Below are positions 15,356-23,025 of a DNA stretch of 44,303 nucleotides, in pieces. The position numbers were made by a program, and so were the translations under genes. Source of the stretch: Paraplanobispora takensis. Lineage in GTDB: Bacteria > Actinomycetota > Actinomycetes > Streptosporangiales > Streptosporangiaceae. Within the stretch, counting starts at the first letter, position 1, and each line of letters opens with the position of its first letter. The DNA lies in the NCBI RefSeq assembly GCF_016863195.1, contig NZ_BOOK01000026.1, positions 1 to 44,303 of the forward strand, in the 5' to 3' direction. The notes under the pieces were generated by a model. That model was not told where the DNA came from. It ran no database searches and worked only from the letters and a program-made list of their open reading frames with translations.

Positions 15356-16654
15356 TTACCGGGCGTCCGCCAGCAGCTTCTCCGTCGCCACGAGGCGCAC
15401 GCAGACGGTCAGGCCGGTGATGGCCGCCTCCAGCTCCTCCAGGCTCGGATAGCTGGGTGCGATGCGGATGTTGCCGTCGCGGGGGTCGTCGCCGTAGGGG
15501 TGGGTGGCGCCGGCGGGGGTCAGGGCGATGCCGGCCTCGGCGGCGCGGCGCACCACCTCGCGGGCGCAGCCCTCCAGCACGTCGAGGCTGACGAAGTAGC
15601 CGCCCGCCGGGGTGGACCAGGAGGCCAGGCCGGTCCCGCCCAGCTCCTTGGACAGGATCGCCTCGACCGCGTCGAACTTCGGCCGCAGCAGCTCGCGGTG
15701 GCGGCGCATGTGCTCCAGCACCCCGGCCTCGTCGCGGAGGAACTCCACGTGGCGGAGCTGGTTGATCTTGTCGGGACCGATGGTGCCCTTGCCCAGGTGA
15801 CCGAGGAACCAGGCCACGTTGGCCGGGGACGAGCCGAAGAAGGACACCCCGGCGCCGGCGAAGGTGATCTTCGAGGTGGAGCCGAAGACGAAGGGCCGGT
15901 CGGGGTTGCCGTTCTCGGCGCACAGCGCCAGCACGTCGGCGATCTCGGCGTGGGTGTCGGTCAGGTGGTGGACGGCGTAGGCGTTGTCCCAGAAGATCCG
16001 GAAGTCCGGGGCGGCGGTCTCCATGGCCGCCAGGCGGCGCACGGTCTCGTCGCCGTAGCAGACGCCGTCCGGGTTGCTGTACTTGGGCACGCACCAGATG
16101 CCCTTGATCTGGGCGTCCCCGGCGACCAGGCGCTCCACGACGTCCATGTCCGGCCCCTCGGCGGTCATCGGCACCGGGATGAGCTCGATGCCGAAGCGCT
16201 CGCACAGGGCGAAGTGCCGGTCGTAGCCGGGGACCGGGCACAGGAAGGCGATCCGGGGCTCGTCCGCCCAGCGGCGGGCGGCCCCCGGCAGCGGGCTGAG
16301 CAGCGCGTGGACGACGCTGTCGTGCATGAACGTGAGGCTGGAGTTCCCTCCGGCGACCAGCTGCGCCGCCGGGACCTGGAGCGGGCCGCTGAAGATCTCG
16401 CGGAGCTCGGCGAGGCCCTGCAGCCCGCCGTAGTTGCGGGTGTCGGTCCCGTCGGCCGCGTGGTGGCCCTTCACCGGCAGCGTCAGCAGCTCGGCGGACA
16501 GGTCGAGCTGGGCCGGGGACGGCTTGCCCCGGGTGAGGTCGAGGGACAGGCCGCGCCGTACCAGCTCGTCGTAGTCGCGGAGAGCACGGTCGCGCAGAAC
16601 GGCCAGCTCGTCGCCGCTCAGGGCCGGGGAGATGGCAGAGGCCGAAGAGGTCAC
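15356..16654 (-). CDS. Aspartate aminotransferase (actinobacterial type, AspT-like)
   Basis: The 432-residue fold-type I aminotransferase starts at GTG 16654 behind GAAGGA. Visible active-site elements are the RNYGGLQG loop (about 73-80), AGGNSSL for phosphate binding, YSNPDG with Asn194, Asp223 and Tyr226 in IFWDNAYAV, and the PLP lysine Lys262 in FGSTSKITFAG. A substrate-carboxylate Arg appears in GNIRIAPSYP. The length and motifs match the MocR-like aminotransferase family that includes the main actinobacterial aspartate aminotransferase (Corynebacterium AspT). It would interconvert aspartate/2-oxoglutarate and oxaloacetate/glutamate. It is divergent from the DUF4429 gene across a strong inverted repeat. 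Confidence 0.87.
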   Translation of the reverse strand: MTSSASAISPALSGDELAVLRDRALRDYDELVRRGLSLDLTRGKPSPAQLDLSAELLTLPVKGHHAADGTDTRNYGGLQGLAELREIFSGPLQVPAAQLVAGGNSSLTFMHDSVVHALLSPLPGAARRWADEPRIAFLCPVPGYDRHFALCERFGIELIPVPMTAEGPDMDVVERLVAGDAQIKGIWCVPKYSNPDGVCYGDETVRRLAAMETAAPDFRIFWDNAYAVHHLTDTHAEIADVLALCAENGNPDRPFVFGSTSKITFAGAGVSFFGSSPANVAWFLGHLGKGTIGPDKINQLRHVEFLRDEAGVLEHMRRHRELLRPKFDAVEAILSKELGGTGLASWSTPAGGYFVSLDVLEGCAREVVRRAAEAGIALTPAGATHPYGDDPRDGNIRIAPSYPSLEELEAAITGLTVCVRLVATEKLLADAR

Positions 16655-16743
16655 GGGTGTTCCTTCGCCGCGGGATCGGGGGTTCGCCTCCGAAGGATAG
16701 AAGACCCGCCCGGACGCCGCCGGACCCGCCCCTCGGCGCCGGG

Positions 16744-16773
16744 CCCGGAGTCCGGACAGATCCGGACTCCGGG
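16744..16773. promoter_or_regulatory. Perfect 13-bp inverted repeat between divergent genes
   Basis: CCCGGAGTCCGGA (16744-16756) and TCCGGACTCCGGG (16761-16773) are perfect inverted arms with a CAGA spacer. Because the flanking genes are divergent, a terminator makes no sense here. The repeat covers the expected -35 region of the DUF4429 gene and lies about 100 bases upstream of the aminotransferase start, which suits a repressor or activator site. Confidence 0.65.
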
Positions 16774-16779
16774 GCCGCA

Positions 16780-16785
16780 TAAGAT
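16780..16785 (+). promoter_or_regulatory. Candidate -10 element for a leaderless DUF4429 transcript
   Basis: TAAGAT lies six bases before the ATG at 16792. Transcription starting at or one base from that ATG would give a leaderless mRNA, which matches the lack of a convincing ribosome site there. Confidence 0.45.
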
Positions 16786-16791
16786 CAGGTC

Positions 16792-17724
16792 ATGGCTGAG
16801 GTCATGGGACGCGACGGGGCGTGGACGTTCGACGGGGAGATCGTACGGATCGTGCCCGGCCGCGATCGGGGGGTCAACAAGCTGCGGCAGCTGATGGGAG
16901 AGGTGACCGTCCCGCTGGCCGCGGTGGCCGGGATCTCCTACGAGCCCGGCAAGAAGGGCGGGCGGCTCCGGCTGCGCCTGAGGGAGGGCGCCGACCCCTT
17001 CACCCAGGCCGCGGGCGGCCGGATCTCCGAGGCGGCCGATCCCTACCAGATGACCGTCGACCCCGGCCGGGGCGGCGCCGCCGAGTACCTCGTGGACGAG
17101 GTCCGCAACGCCCTGATCATCGAGCAGGTGCCGTCCGGTCCCGCCGACCGCTATCTGATGCCGGGCCCGGACGTGCCGCGGACGGTGGCGGCCGGCGACG
17201 GGACGGCCACGTTCGACGGCGAGACGATCCGCATCCAGTGGAACTGGGCGGTGGAGGGCTCGAAGAAGGAGGCCGGTCCGCAGCAGTTCACGCTGAAGGA
17301 CCTGACGGGCGTGGAGTGGATCCCGGCCGCCGGCCTGGAGAACGGCCATGTCCGTTTCCACGTCAGGGGCTCGGCGCACAAGCTCGCTCCCAAGCTGGCC
17401 CCCAAGCACGACCCGCACTGCCTGGTGCTGTGGGGCCTGGAGAAGGAGACCCGCACCACCGCCCTGTTCCTGGCGGCCGTCCTCGCCCGGCTGCCGCATC
17501 CCTCGGCCCCCGATCCCGCGGAGGTCCCCGCCGCCCCCTCTCCGGAACAGGCCGTCGAGAGGGCCGCCGAGGTCACCCCGGAGCCCGCCCCTCCCGCCGC
17601 GGAGACGACCGACCACGACGCGCTCCTGCGGCGCCTGCGCGAACTGGGCGACCTGCACCGGGAGGGCGTGCTCACCGAGGAGGAGTTCGCCCTGGCCAAG
17701 CAGGCGATCCTGCGGCGCTTCTGA
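16792..17724 (+). CDS. DUF4429/SHOCT domain protein
   Basis: The 310-residue soluble protein has two DUF4429-type beta-rich modules (about 5-120 and 135-235; each begins with a GxxTFDGExxRI pattern). A Pro/Ala/Glu-rich linker (about 240-275) follows, then a C-terminal SHOCT helix pair (about 280-310; LRELGDLHREGVLTEEEFAL). SHOCT domains are short modules often found at the ends of oligomeric or membrane-associated proteins; the DUF4429 role is unknown. The internal duplication (TFDGEIVRI / TFDGETIRI) is clear. No membrane segment is seen. It is single, divergent from the aminotransferase. Confidence 0.85.
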   Translation: MAEVMGRDGAWTFDGEIVRIVPGRDRGVNKLRQLMGEVTVPLAAVAGISYEPGKKGGRLRLRLREGADPFTQAAGGRISEAADPYQMTVDPGRGGAAEYLVDEVRNALIIEQVPSGPADRYLMPGPDVPRTVAAGDGTATFDGETIRIQWNWAVEGSKKEAGPQQFTLKDLTGVEWIPAAGLENGHVRFHVRGSAHKLAPKLAPKHDPHCLVLWGLEKETRTTALFLAAVLARLPHPSAPDPAEVPAAPSPEQAVERAAEVTPEPAPPAAETTDHDALLRRLRELGDLHREGVLTEEEFALAKQAILRRF

Positions 17725-17751
17725 CGGGCGTCACCACCGACTCCCCCGCGT

Positions 17752-17846
17752 GCCGGCCGCGGCGGCGTGGACGCGGATCAGCGCCTCGCCGGACCCGGCT
17801 CGGGGCGGGCGATCTCCTCGTAGGTCAGGACCTCCGGACCGCCGAC
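17752..17846 (-). pseudogene. Remnant of the N-terminus of a zinc-type quinone oxidoreductase
   Basis: Read on the minus strand from 17846, the translation is VGGPEVLTYEEIARPEPGP. That is the usual second strand of medium-chain NADPH:quinone oxidoreductases (GGPEVL..EE.P.PEPGPGE). One base is then missing: shifting frame gives EALIRVHAAAAG, the continuation expected for the family (GEALIRVHAAGVNP). The first residues and everything after this point are absent. So it is a truncated, frameshifted fossil of about 32 codons. It abuts the TetR remnant in the opposite direction. Confidence 0.65.
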
Positions 17847-17858
17847 CGCGCACCCCGC

Positions 17859-18065
17859 GCCGACGCCCGCCGCCTGCTGGAACGCGCCCAGGCCGCGGGC
17901 CGCGTCCGCGCGGACGTCGACCGCACCGACCTGTTCGCCCTCGCCAACGCCCTGAGCTGGATCACCGACCAGGCCCCGTCCCTGGAGGAGCGGCGCGAGC
18001 ACCTGTTCGCCCTTCTCCTGGACGGCCTCGCGCCCCGGCGGCCCGGAGATCCAGGCGCTCCCTAG
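17859..18065 (+). pseudogene. Remnant of a TetR-family regulator, C-terminal part
   Basis: This frame reads ADARRLLERAQAAGRVRADVD, then TDLFALANALSWITDQAP and HLFALLLDGLAP, ending at TAG 18065. It is a good C-terminal effector-domain pattern of actinobacterial TetR regulators. The helix-turn-helix and the rest of the protein are missing, and there is no start codon with a ribosome site. The remnant lies head to head with the oxidoreductase fossil, so both are probably left from a divergent regulator-enzyme pair. Its last four bases overlap the end of the HNH gene. Confidence 0.65.
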
Positions 18066-18775
18066 CGGCACTGGGACAGCATGACGGCCTTGTCGGCCCG
18101 GGTCACCGGCAGGTCGTACTTCAGCGCGACCTGGGCGAAGCGCACGACGTAGGCGCAGCGGACCTTCCGCCACGGCGGCAGCCACCCGGCCGGGCCCGAG
18201 CCGCCCTTGTCCTCGTTGACGTCGCCGTCGACGGGCAGGAGGTTGAGCGGGTCGTTGGCGATCCGCGCCCGTTTGGCCGGGGTCCACCGGGAGGCGCCCA
18301 TCCTCCACTCGTAGGACAGCGGGACGACGTGGTCGACCTGGACCTCGTCCGCCCGCCGCTTGCTCCACCGCAGGGTCCTGCCGGTGTAGGGGTCGCGCAG
18401 GTCCATCGCGACCACGACGCACTCGGATCCGCCGCGGTATCTGATGTTCTCCCCATCTCTGGCGAGCAGGTCGTCGCGGGTGCGGCAGCCGTTGCGGGCG
18501 TACGGCACGCCGGCGGCGGTGTCCGCCCAGTTCTTGCCGAACCGGGTGCGGCTGTAGCCGGCCTTCGAGCCCATCCGGGCCACCCGCAGCCTGCCGATCA
18601 GCCGCCTGGCCTCGCTCCTGTCCCCTGTGGTGACCGGCGCCAGCCCCGGCCTGATCCCCTCGGGGTTGTCCAGCGGCGCCGCCCTGGCCTCGACGGTCCC
18701 GACGTCCTCCCGGGTCGTCAGCGAGAACATCACCAGAGCTCCCAGCAGAGCGAAGGCAACCCCCCGCACGCTCAC
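18062..18775 (-). CDS. Secreted HNH nuclease (DUF1524/GmrSD C-terminal type)
   Basis: The 237-residue protein starts at GTG 18775 behind GGAGG (a GTG at 18787 has no site). A hydrophobic N-terminus (about 4-20) is a signal peptide or anchor. The HNH core reads VQVDHVVPLSYEW (Asp148-His149), then ANDPLNLLPVDGDVNEDKGG (Asn174 to Lys190), the usual beta-beta-alpha-metal nuclease pattern. Four cysteines at 97, 119, 207 and 236 fit disulfides outside the cell. Secreted HNH proteins of this kind are widespread in mycelial actinomycetes; nutrient DNA scavenging is the usual suggestion. It is downstream of corA on the same strand, after an 83-base gap. Confidence 0.85.
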   Translation of the reverse strand: MSVRGVAFALLGALVMFSLTTREDVGTVEARAAPLDNPEGIRPGLAPVTTGDRSEARRLIGRLRVARMGSKAGYSRTRFGKNWADTAAGVPYARNGCRTRDDLLARDGENIRYRGGSECVVVAMDLRDPYTGRTLRWSKRRADEVQVDHVVPLSYEWRMGASRWTPAKRARIANDPLNLLPVDGDVNEDKGGSGPAGWLPPWRKVRCAYVVRFAQVALKYDLPVTRADKAVMLSQCR

Positions 18776-18858
18776 CGGCGCCTCCACAGGGTCACAAGGC
18801 CCAGATTTGACTCATTCCCGCGATCGGCTTGGTTGACACCGGGCCCCGGGCCGGGTGC

Positions 18859-19827
18859 CTACAGCCAGTCGCGCTTCTTGAAGGCACGGTAGAGCAGAAC
18901 GCCGCCCACGATGATCAGAATCGTCGAGGACCAGAACCCGATCGGCTCGCCCGAGCCGGGATAGGGCACGTTCTGCCCGTAGAAACCGGTGATCAGAGTG
19001 GGGACCGCGATGATGGCCGCCCAGCTGGTGACCTTCTTCATGATCTCGTTGAGCTTGAAGCCCTGCTGGTTCTGGTAGGCCTCGCGGATGTTGCCCACCA
19101 GCTCCCGCAGCGAGTCGGTCCACTCGGAGGCGCGCAGGGTGTGGTCGTAGACGTCCTGGTAGTACGGCATCAGCGCGGGGTCGATCACCTCGGCGCCGCG
19201 GCGGATCAGCCCGCCGACGACCTCGCGCACCGGCAACGCCATCCGCCGGAACCTGAGCAGGTTCTTGCGCAGGGTGAAGGTCTCGCGGTGCCGGCCGCGC
19301 AGGTCCGTCACCCCCCCGTCGAAGAGCTCGTCCTCCAGCGCCTCGACCCGGTCGTCCAGCGGCTGCAGCACCTCGAAGTAGCCGTCCACGATGTGGTCGA
19401 GCAGGCCGTGCAGCAGGTACGCCACGCCGTACCTGGCCATCTCGGGGTCGGCGTCCCAGCGTCTGAGCACCGCGTCGATGTCGAAGTCCGCGCTCGACCG
19501 CACCGTGACGAGGGCGTTCCTCGTCACGAACAGCGACAGCTCGACGAAGTCGATCTCCCCGTCCACCAGTCCGGCGGCGTAGACCGTGATGAACAGGTGG
19601 CCGTCGTAGGCGTCCACCTTGGGACGCTGGCGATCGTGGAGCGCGTCCTCGACGGCCAGCTCGTGCAGACCGAGCTCTTCGCTGATCTTGGCCAGGTCCC
19701 CGCCCGCCGGCTCGCAGAGGTCGAACCAGACGACGGCCCCCGGATCGCCGACGCACTCGGAGATGTCGTCGATCGGGAAGTTCTCCTTGACCAGGACGCC
19801 GTCCCGGTACAGGCGCGTGCGATCCAT
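18859..19827 (-). CDS. corA: CorA-family divalent cation transporter
   Basis: The 322-residue protein has a soluble alpha/beta N-terminal domain (1-about 240), a long stalk helix and two C-terminal membrane helices (about 266-283 and 295-313), with a basic KKRDWL end. The loop signature is YGQNVP where most CorA proteins have YGMN; GxN is kept, and Gln is common in actinobacterial members. It should form a pentameric Mg2+/Co2+ channel. ATG 19827 has no strong ribosome site, but the coding frame and N-terminus (MDRTRLYRDG) fit the family. It stands between the monooxygenase and nuclease genes on the minus strand. Confidence 0.9.
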   Translation of the reverse strand: MDRTRLYRDGVLVKENFPIDDISECVGDPGAVVWFDLCEPAGGDLAKISEELGLHELAVEDALHDRQRPKVDAYDGHLFITVYAAGLVDGEIDFVELSLFVTRNALVTVRSSADFDIDAVLRRWDADPEMARYGVAYLLHGLLDHIVDGYFEVLQPLDDRVEALEDELFDGGVTDLRGRHRETFTLRKNLLRFRRMALPVREVVGGLIRRGAEVIDPALMPYYQDVYDHTLRASEWTDSLRELVGNIREAYQNQQGFKLNEIMKKVTSWAAIIAVPTLITGFYGQNVPYPGSGEPIGFWSSTILIIVGGVLLYRAFKKRDWL

Positions 19828-19881
19828 CCGGTCAGCTTAGGCCTCGTGCGCCGTCGGCGTAAGCCGTCCTCCGGACGCCCG

Positions 19882-20958
19882 TCAGGCGGCCAGGGGGCCG
19901 GCCAGCAGGCGGCGGATGTGCCGGGCCGCGGTACGGCCGGCCCGGTTGGCGCCGACGGTGCTGGCGGAGGGCCCGTATCCGACCAGGTGCACCCGGGGGT
20001 CCCGGACGGCCACGGTGTCCTCGACCCGGATGCCGCCGCCGGGCTCGCGCAGCCGCAGGGGCGCCAGGTGGCCGATGACGGGCCGGAACCCGGTGGCCCA
20101 CAGGATCGTGTCGGCCTCGACCAGGCGGCCCTCGCCCAAGCGACCGGAACCGTCGCCGTCCCAGACGACCCCCTCGGGGACGATCCGGTCGAACATCGGC
20201 AGCCGGTCCAGGACGCCGGCCGCCATGGCCGCTCCGACCTCGGGGGTCAGCGGATAGCCCGTCGCCCCGACCACGCTGCCCGGCGGGAGCCCGGCGCGCA
20301 CGCGGGCGTCCACCCGGGCGACGGCCGTACGGCCCGCCTCCTCGTCGAACGGCCCGTCCCGGAAGACCGGGGGCCGGCGGGTGACCCACGTGGTGGACCG
20401 GGCCACCCGGGCGATCTCCATCAGGAGCTGGACCGCCGAGGCCCCGGCGCCGACGACCACGACCCGTTCGCCGGCGAAGTCCTCCTCGCGGGTGTAGCCG
20501 ACGGTGTGCAGCTGCCGCCCGCGGAACGTCTCCTGGCCCGGATAGCGCGGCCAGAAGGGCCGCTCCCAGGTGCCGGTGGCGTTGACCAGGGCGCGCGCGG
20601 ACCACTCGCCGCCTGAGGACGCCACCAGCAACCGGCCGTCACGGCCCTCGCGCACCTGTCGCACCTCGACCGGCCGGCGCACCGGCAGGCCGAAGGCCCG
20701 CTCGTAGGCGGCGAAGTACTCGGAGACGACCTCCGACGACGGGCGGCCGGTGTCGGCGACGCCCAGCGGCAGGCCGGGCAGGTCGTGCACGCGGTGCGCG
20801 GCGCCCAGGGTCAGGGACGGCCAGCGGAACTGCCAGGCGCCGCCCGGGCGCGGGGACCGGTCGAGCACCACGTGGTCGATCCCGTCCCTGGTCAGGAAGT
20901 GGGATGTGGACAGTCCGGCCTGTCCGGCCCCGATCACCACCACGTCGATGTCCGTCAC
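19882..20958 (-). CDS. Flavin-dependent monooxygenase / FAD-NAD(P)-binding oxidoreductase
   Basis: The 358-residue protein has an N-terminal FAD Rossmann motif (VIGAGQAGLS, about 8-17), a second GxGxxx motif for NADPH (VVGAGASAVQ, about residue 173) and ILWATGFRPVIGHL near the C-terminus, a flavin-monooxygenase/thioredoxin-reductase-like pattern. It is short compared with Baeyer-Villiger monooxygenases and fits the CzcO-like class of single-component oxidoreductases. The start is GTG 20958; upstream in-frame codons lack support. The substrate is unknown. It is divergent from the small membrane protein gene at 21048. Confidence 0.82.
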   Translation of the reverse strand: MTDIDVVVIGAGQAGLSTSHFLTRDGIDHVVLDRSPRPGGAWQFRWPSLTLGAAHRVHDLPGLPLGVADTGRPSSEVVSEYFAAYERAFGLPVRRPVEVRQVREGRDGRLLVASSGGEWSARALVNATGTWERPFWPRYPGQETFRGRQLHTVGYTREEDFAGERVVVVGAGASAVQLLMEIARVARSTTWVTRRPPVFRDGPFDEEAGRTAVARVDARVRAGLPPGSVVGATGYPLTPEVGAAMAAGVLDRLPMFDRIVPEGVVWDGDGSGRLGEGRLVEADTILWATGFRPVIGHLAPLRLREPGGGIRVEDTVAVRDPRVHLVGYGPSASTVGANRAGRTAARHIRRLLAGPLAA

Positions 20959-21047
20959 ATCCCGTCGAACACGGACGGGCTCGCGAATAATCCGGCGCTC
21001 CGGGGGCAGCGGACCCCCACGACACAAACACCCGAGGTGAGGTCACG

Positions 21048-21539
21048 ATGATAGTGCTGGGACTTCTCTTGATCGTGCTCGCCGGCGCGGCCGCGATCGC
21101 GGTCTCCTGGGACGAGACCGCCGCATCCACCGCCACCGCGTCGTTCACGGTCTTCGACCGCACGGTCCAGTTCACGCAGCTGGAGTTCTTCTTCGCCGGT
21201 GTCGCCACCGGAGCGGTCCTCCTGCTCGGCATCGCCCTGCTGTTCGCCGGCATGCGCCGTTCCGCGGCGCACCGCAGGCAGCTGCGGGCCACCCGGACGG
21301 AGGCGCGTGACCGCGTCGCCCAGCTGGAGGAGGAGAAGCGCGAGCTGGAGCGCAAGCTCGAGTCCGCCCCTGCGACCCCGGCTCCGGCCCCGGCCCCGGC
21401 TCCGGCCGTGGACCGCAACCGGAACGGCGTCGACGACCGTGACGAGCCGACCGGCCCGCACCCGCGGGTCGACGTTCCCCGTCAGTCCAACGACCAGCTC
21501 GTGGCCGGCCGCCACCAGCGCACGGTGGACAGCAGGTAG
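21048..21539 (+). CDS. Small two-helix membrane protein with coiled-coil tail
   Basis: The 163-residue protein has two membrane helices (about 2-19 and 48-68) with a short polar loop between them, giving both ends on the cytoplasmic side. A charged coiled coil follows (about 70-105; QLEEEKRELERKLES), then a Pro-Ala stretch and a tail rich in Arg/Asp. The layout is like LapA-domain or envelope-spacer proteins of actinobacteria, but I do not assign a function. ATG 21048 has GAGGTGAGG upstream. A clear terminator follows the gene. Confidence 0.75.
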   Translation: MIVLGLLLIVLAGAAAIAVSWDETAASTATASFTVFDRTVQFTQLEFFFAGVATGAVLLLGIALLFAGMRRSAAHRRQLRATRTEARDRVAQLEEEKRELERKLESAPATPAPAPAPAPAVDRNRNGVDDRDEPTGPHPRVDVPRQSNDQLVAGRHQRTVDSR

Positions 21540-21585
21540 ACGCGGACATCGATGAGCGCGGACAACCGAACAAGAATCTCTGATC

Positions 21586-21625
21586 TCCGCCGGCACGGCC
21601 GCATCCGTGCCGGCGGAATCTTTTC
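21586..21625 (+). terminator. Rho-independent terminator
   Basis: TCCGCCGGCACGG (21586-21598) pairs perfectly with CCGTGCCGGCGGA (21605-21617) around a six-base loop. A T-containing stretch (ATCTTTTCC) follows. It is the most textbook terminator in the window and closes the small membrane protein gene. Confidence 0.85.
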
Positions 21626-21659
21626 CTGCGACCCCTAAATAACCTGAAAAATCACCTTC

Positions 21660-21665
21660 TATAAA
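21660..21665 (+). promoter_or_regulatory. Candidate -10 box of the MFS gene
   Basis: TATAAA lies in an AT-rich stretch (about 21630-21680) between the terminator and the MFS gene. Transcription would begin near 21672, leaving a 30-base leader that holds a seven-codon mini-ORF. Confidence 0.45.
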
Positions 21666-21675
21666 CTCCAGAATC

Positions 21676-21699
21676 ATGATCCGATCGAACGGCCGATAG
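21676..21699 (+). CDS. Possible seven-codon upstream ORF
   Basis: ATG 21676 opens MIRSNGR and stops at TAG 21697-21699, two bases before the GTG of the MFS gene, which itself lacks a ribosome site. Termination there could place ribosomes on the GTG by reinitiation. The evidence is positional only. Confidence 0.25.
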   Translation: MIRSNGR

Positions 21700-21701
21700 C
21701 C

Positions 21702-22922
21702 GTGCTCCGCCGTACCGGATCACGACCCTGGGACCTCGTCGCCGCCCTGGCCGTCACCTCCACGGTCGGCTACGGCGTGATGTTCTACGCCTTCGCGATC
21801 TTCCTCACCCCCGTGGCCCGCGACCTCGGCGCGGGTTCCGCGCAGGTCACCGCCGCGCTCACCCTCGCCATCGTGGTCAACGCCGCCGCCGCGCCGCTCG
21901 TCGGCAGACTGCTCGACCGGTACGGCGGGCGCTGGCTCATGACGGGCGGTTCGGTCCTCGGCACGCTCACCGTCCTGGCGTGGTCCCGGGTGGAGAGCCT
22001 GCCCGCCCTGTACGCGGTGTTCGCGTGCATGGGGGTGGCCATGGCGCTGACCCTGTACGAACCGGCCTTCGCCGTCGTGGTGAGCTGGTTCGACGGCAGG
22101 AGCCGGGCCACGGCGCTGCTCGCGGTGACCGTGGTGGCCGGGTTCGCCACGACGATCTTCTCGCCGCTGGCCGGACTGCTCAACGAGTGGTACGGCTGGC
22201 GCCAGGCCCTGGTCGTGCTGGCCGTCGTCCTCGGGACGGTCACCGTACCGCTGCACCTGCTCGTCGTCAGGCGCGGCCCGGACAGCGCGCACCCGCCGAA
22301 GACCGGGGCGGTCGGCGACGCCCTGCGCGACCCCGCGTTCTGGCTGCTGACCGGGGCGTTCGTGGCGCAGAGCGGCGCGGTCTACACCCTCGCCCTGCAC
22401 CTGGTCTCCTATCTGACCTCGCTCGGCCATCCCGGTCCCTTCGCCTCCCTGGTGACCGGCCTGGTCGGTGTACTCTCCGTGACCGGCCGCCTGGCCACCA
22501 CCGGCCTGCAACGGCGCTGGCCGGCCGCGACGGTCGCGGCCGTCATGTTCACCGTGCAGGCCTCGGGCGCCGCCCTGCTCCCGGTGCTGGGCGGAACGGC
22601 GGCCGGGGCGGTCGCCTGCGTCCTGCTGTTCGGGATCGGGTACGGCGTGGGCACGATCGCCCGCCCGGTGCTGTTCGCCGAGCACTTCGGCGTCGCCGGC
22701 TACGGGGCGATCGCGGGCGCCGCCACCCTGCCGATCGCGCTGATGACCGCGCTCGGCCCGCTGGGCGGGGCGGGACTGGAGCAGACCGCCGGCTACACCT
22801 CCGTGATGGTCGCGGTGGCGGTGCTGTGCGTGGTCGCCGCCGCGGCGCTGACCGTCCACCACCGCCGGATCCGGGCCGTCCTCCGGAACGTCCCCCGGAA
22901 AACCCCTACGTCTCAAGGATGA
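21702..22922 (+). CDS. MFS transporter
   Basis: The 406-residue protein has twelve predicted membrane helices. Helix 2 is followed by LVGRLLDRYGGRWL, the conserved cytoplasmic loop of the superfamily, and helix 4/5 includes the ALTLYEPAFAVVVSWF pattern of the monocarboxylate/oxalate-formate-like (YwfA/OxlT-type) branch. No substrate can be named. GTG 21702 is used because the protein begins directly with a basic stretch and helix 1; no Shine-Dalgarno precedes it. The MMPL gene follows about 100 bases downstream on the same strand, so they may share control. Confidence 0.82.
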   Translation: MLRRTGSRPWDLVAALAVTSTVGYGVMFYAFAIFLTPVARDLGAGSAQVTAALTLAIVVNAAAAPLVGRLLDRYGGRWLMTGGSVLGTLTVLAWSRVESLPALYAVFACMGVAMALTLYEPAFAVVVSWFDGRSRATALLAVTVVAGFATTIFSPLAGLLNEWYGWRQALVVLAVVLGTVTVPLHLLVVRRGPDSAHPPKTGAVGDALRDPAFWLLTGAFVAQSGAVYTLALHLVSYLTSLGHPGPFASLVTGLVGVLSVTGRLATTGLQRRWPAATVAAVMFTVQASGAALLPVLGGTAAGAVACVLLFGIGYGVGTIARPVLFAEHFGVAGYGAIAGAATLPIALMTALGPLGGAGLEQTAGYTSVMVAVAVLCVVAAAALTVHHRRIRAVLRNVPRKTPTSQG

Positions 22923-23025
22923 CCTTCCCTACCCTCACGGAGGGGGCCGCGACCGGTCACCGGGGACGATGTCCTCCGTCCTTCCGGCCTCTACCTTCAT
23001 GAATAAAAATGAGCAGGGAGCGGGA

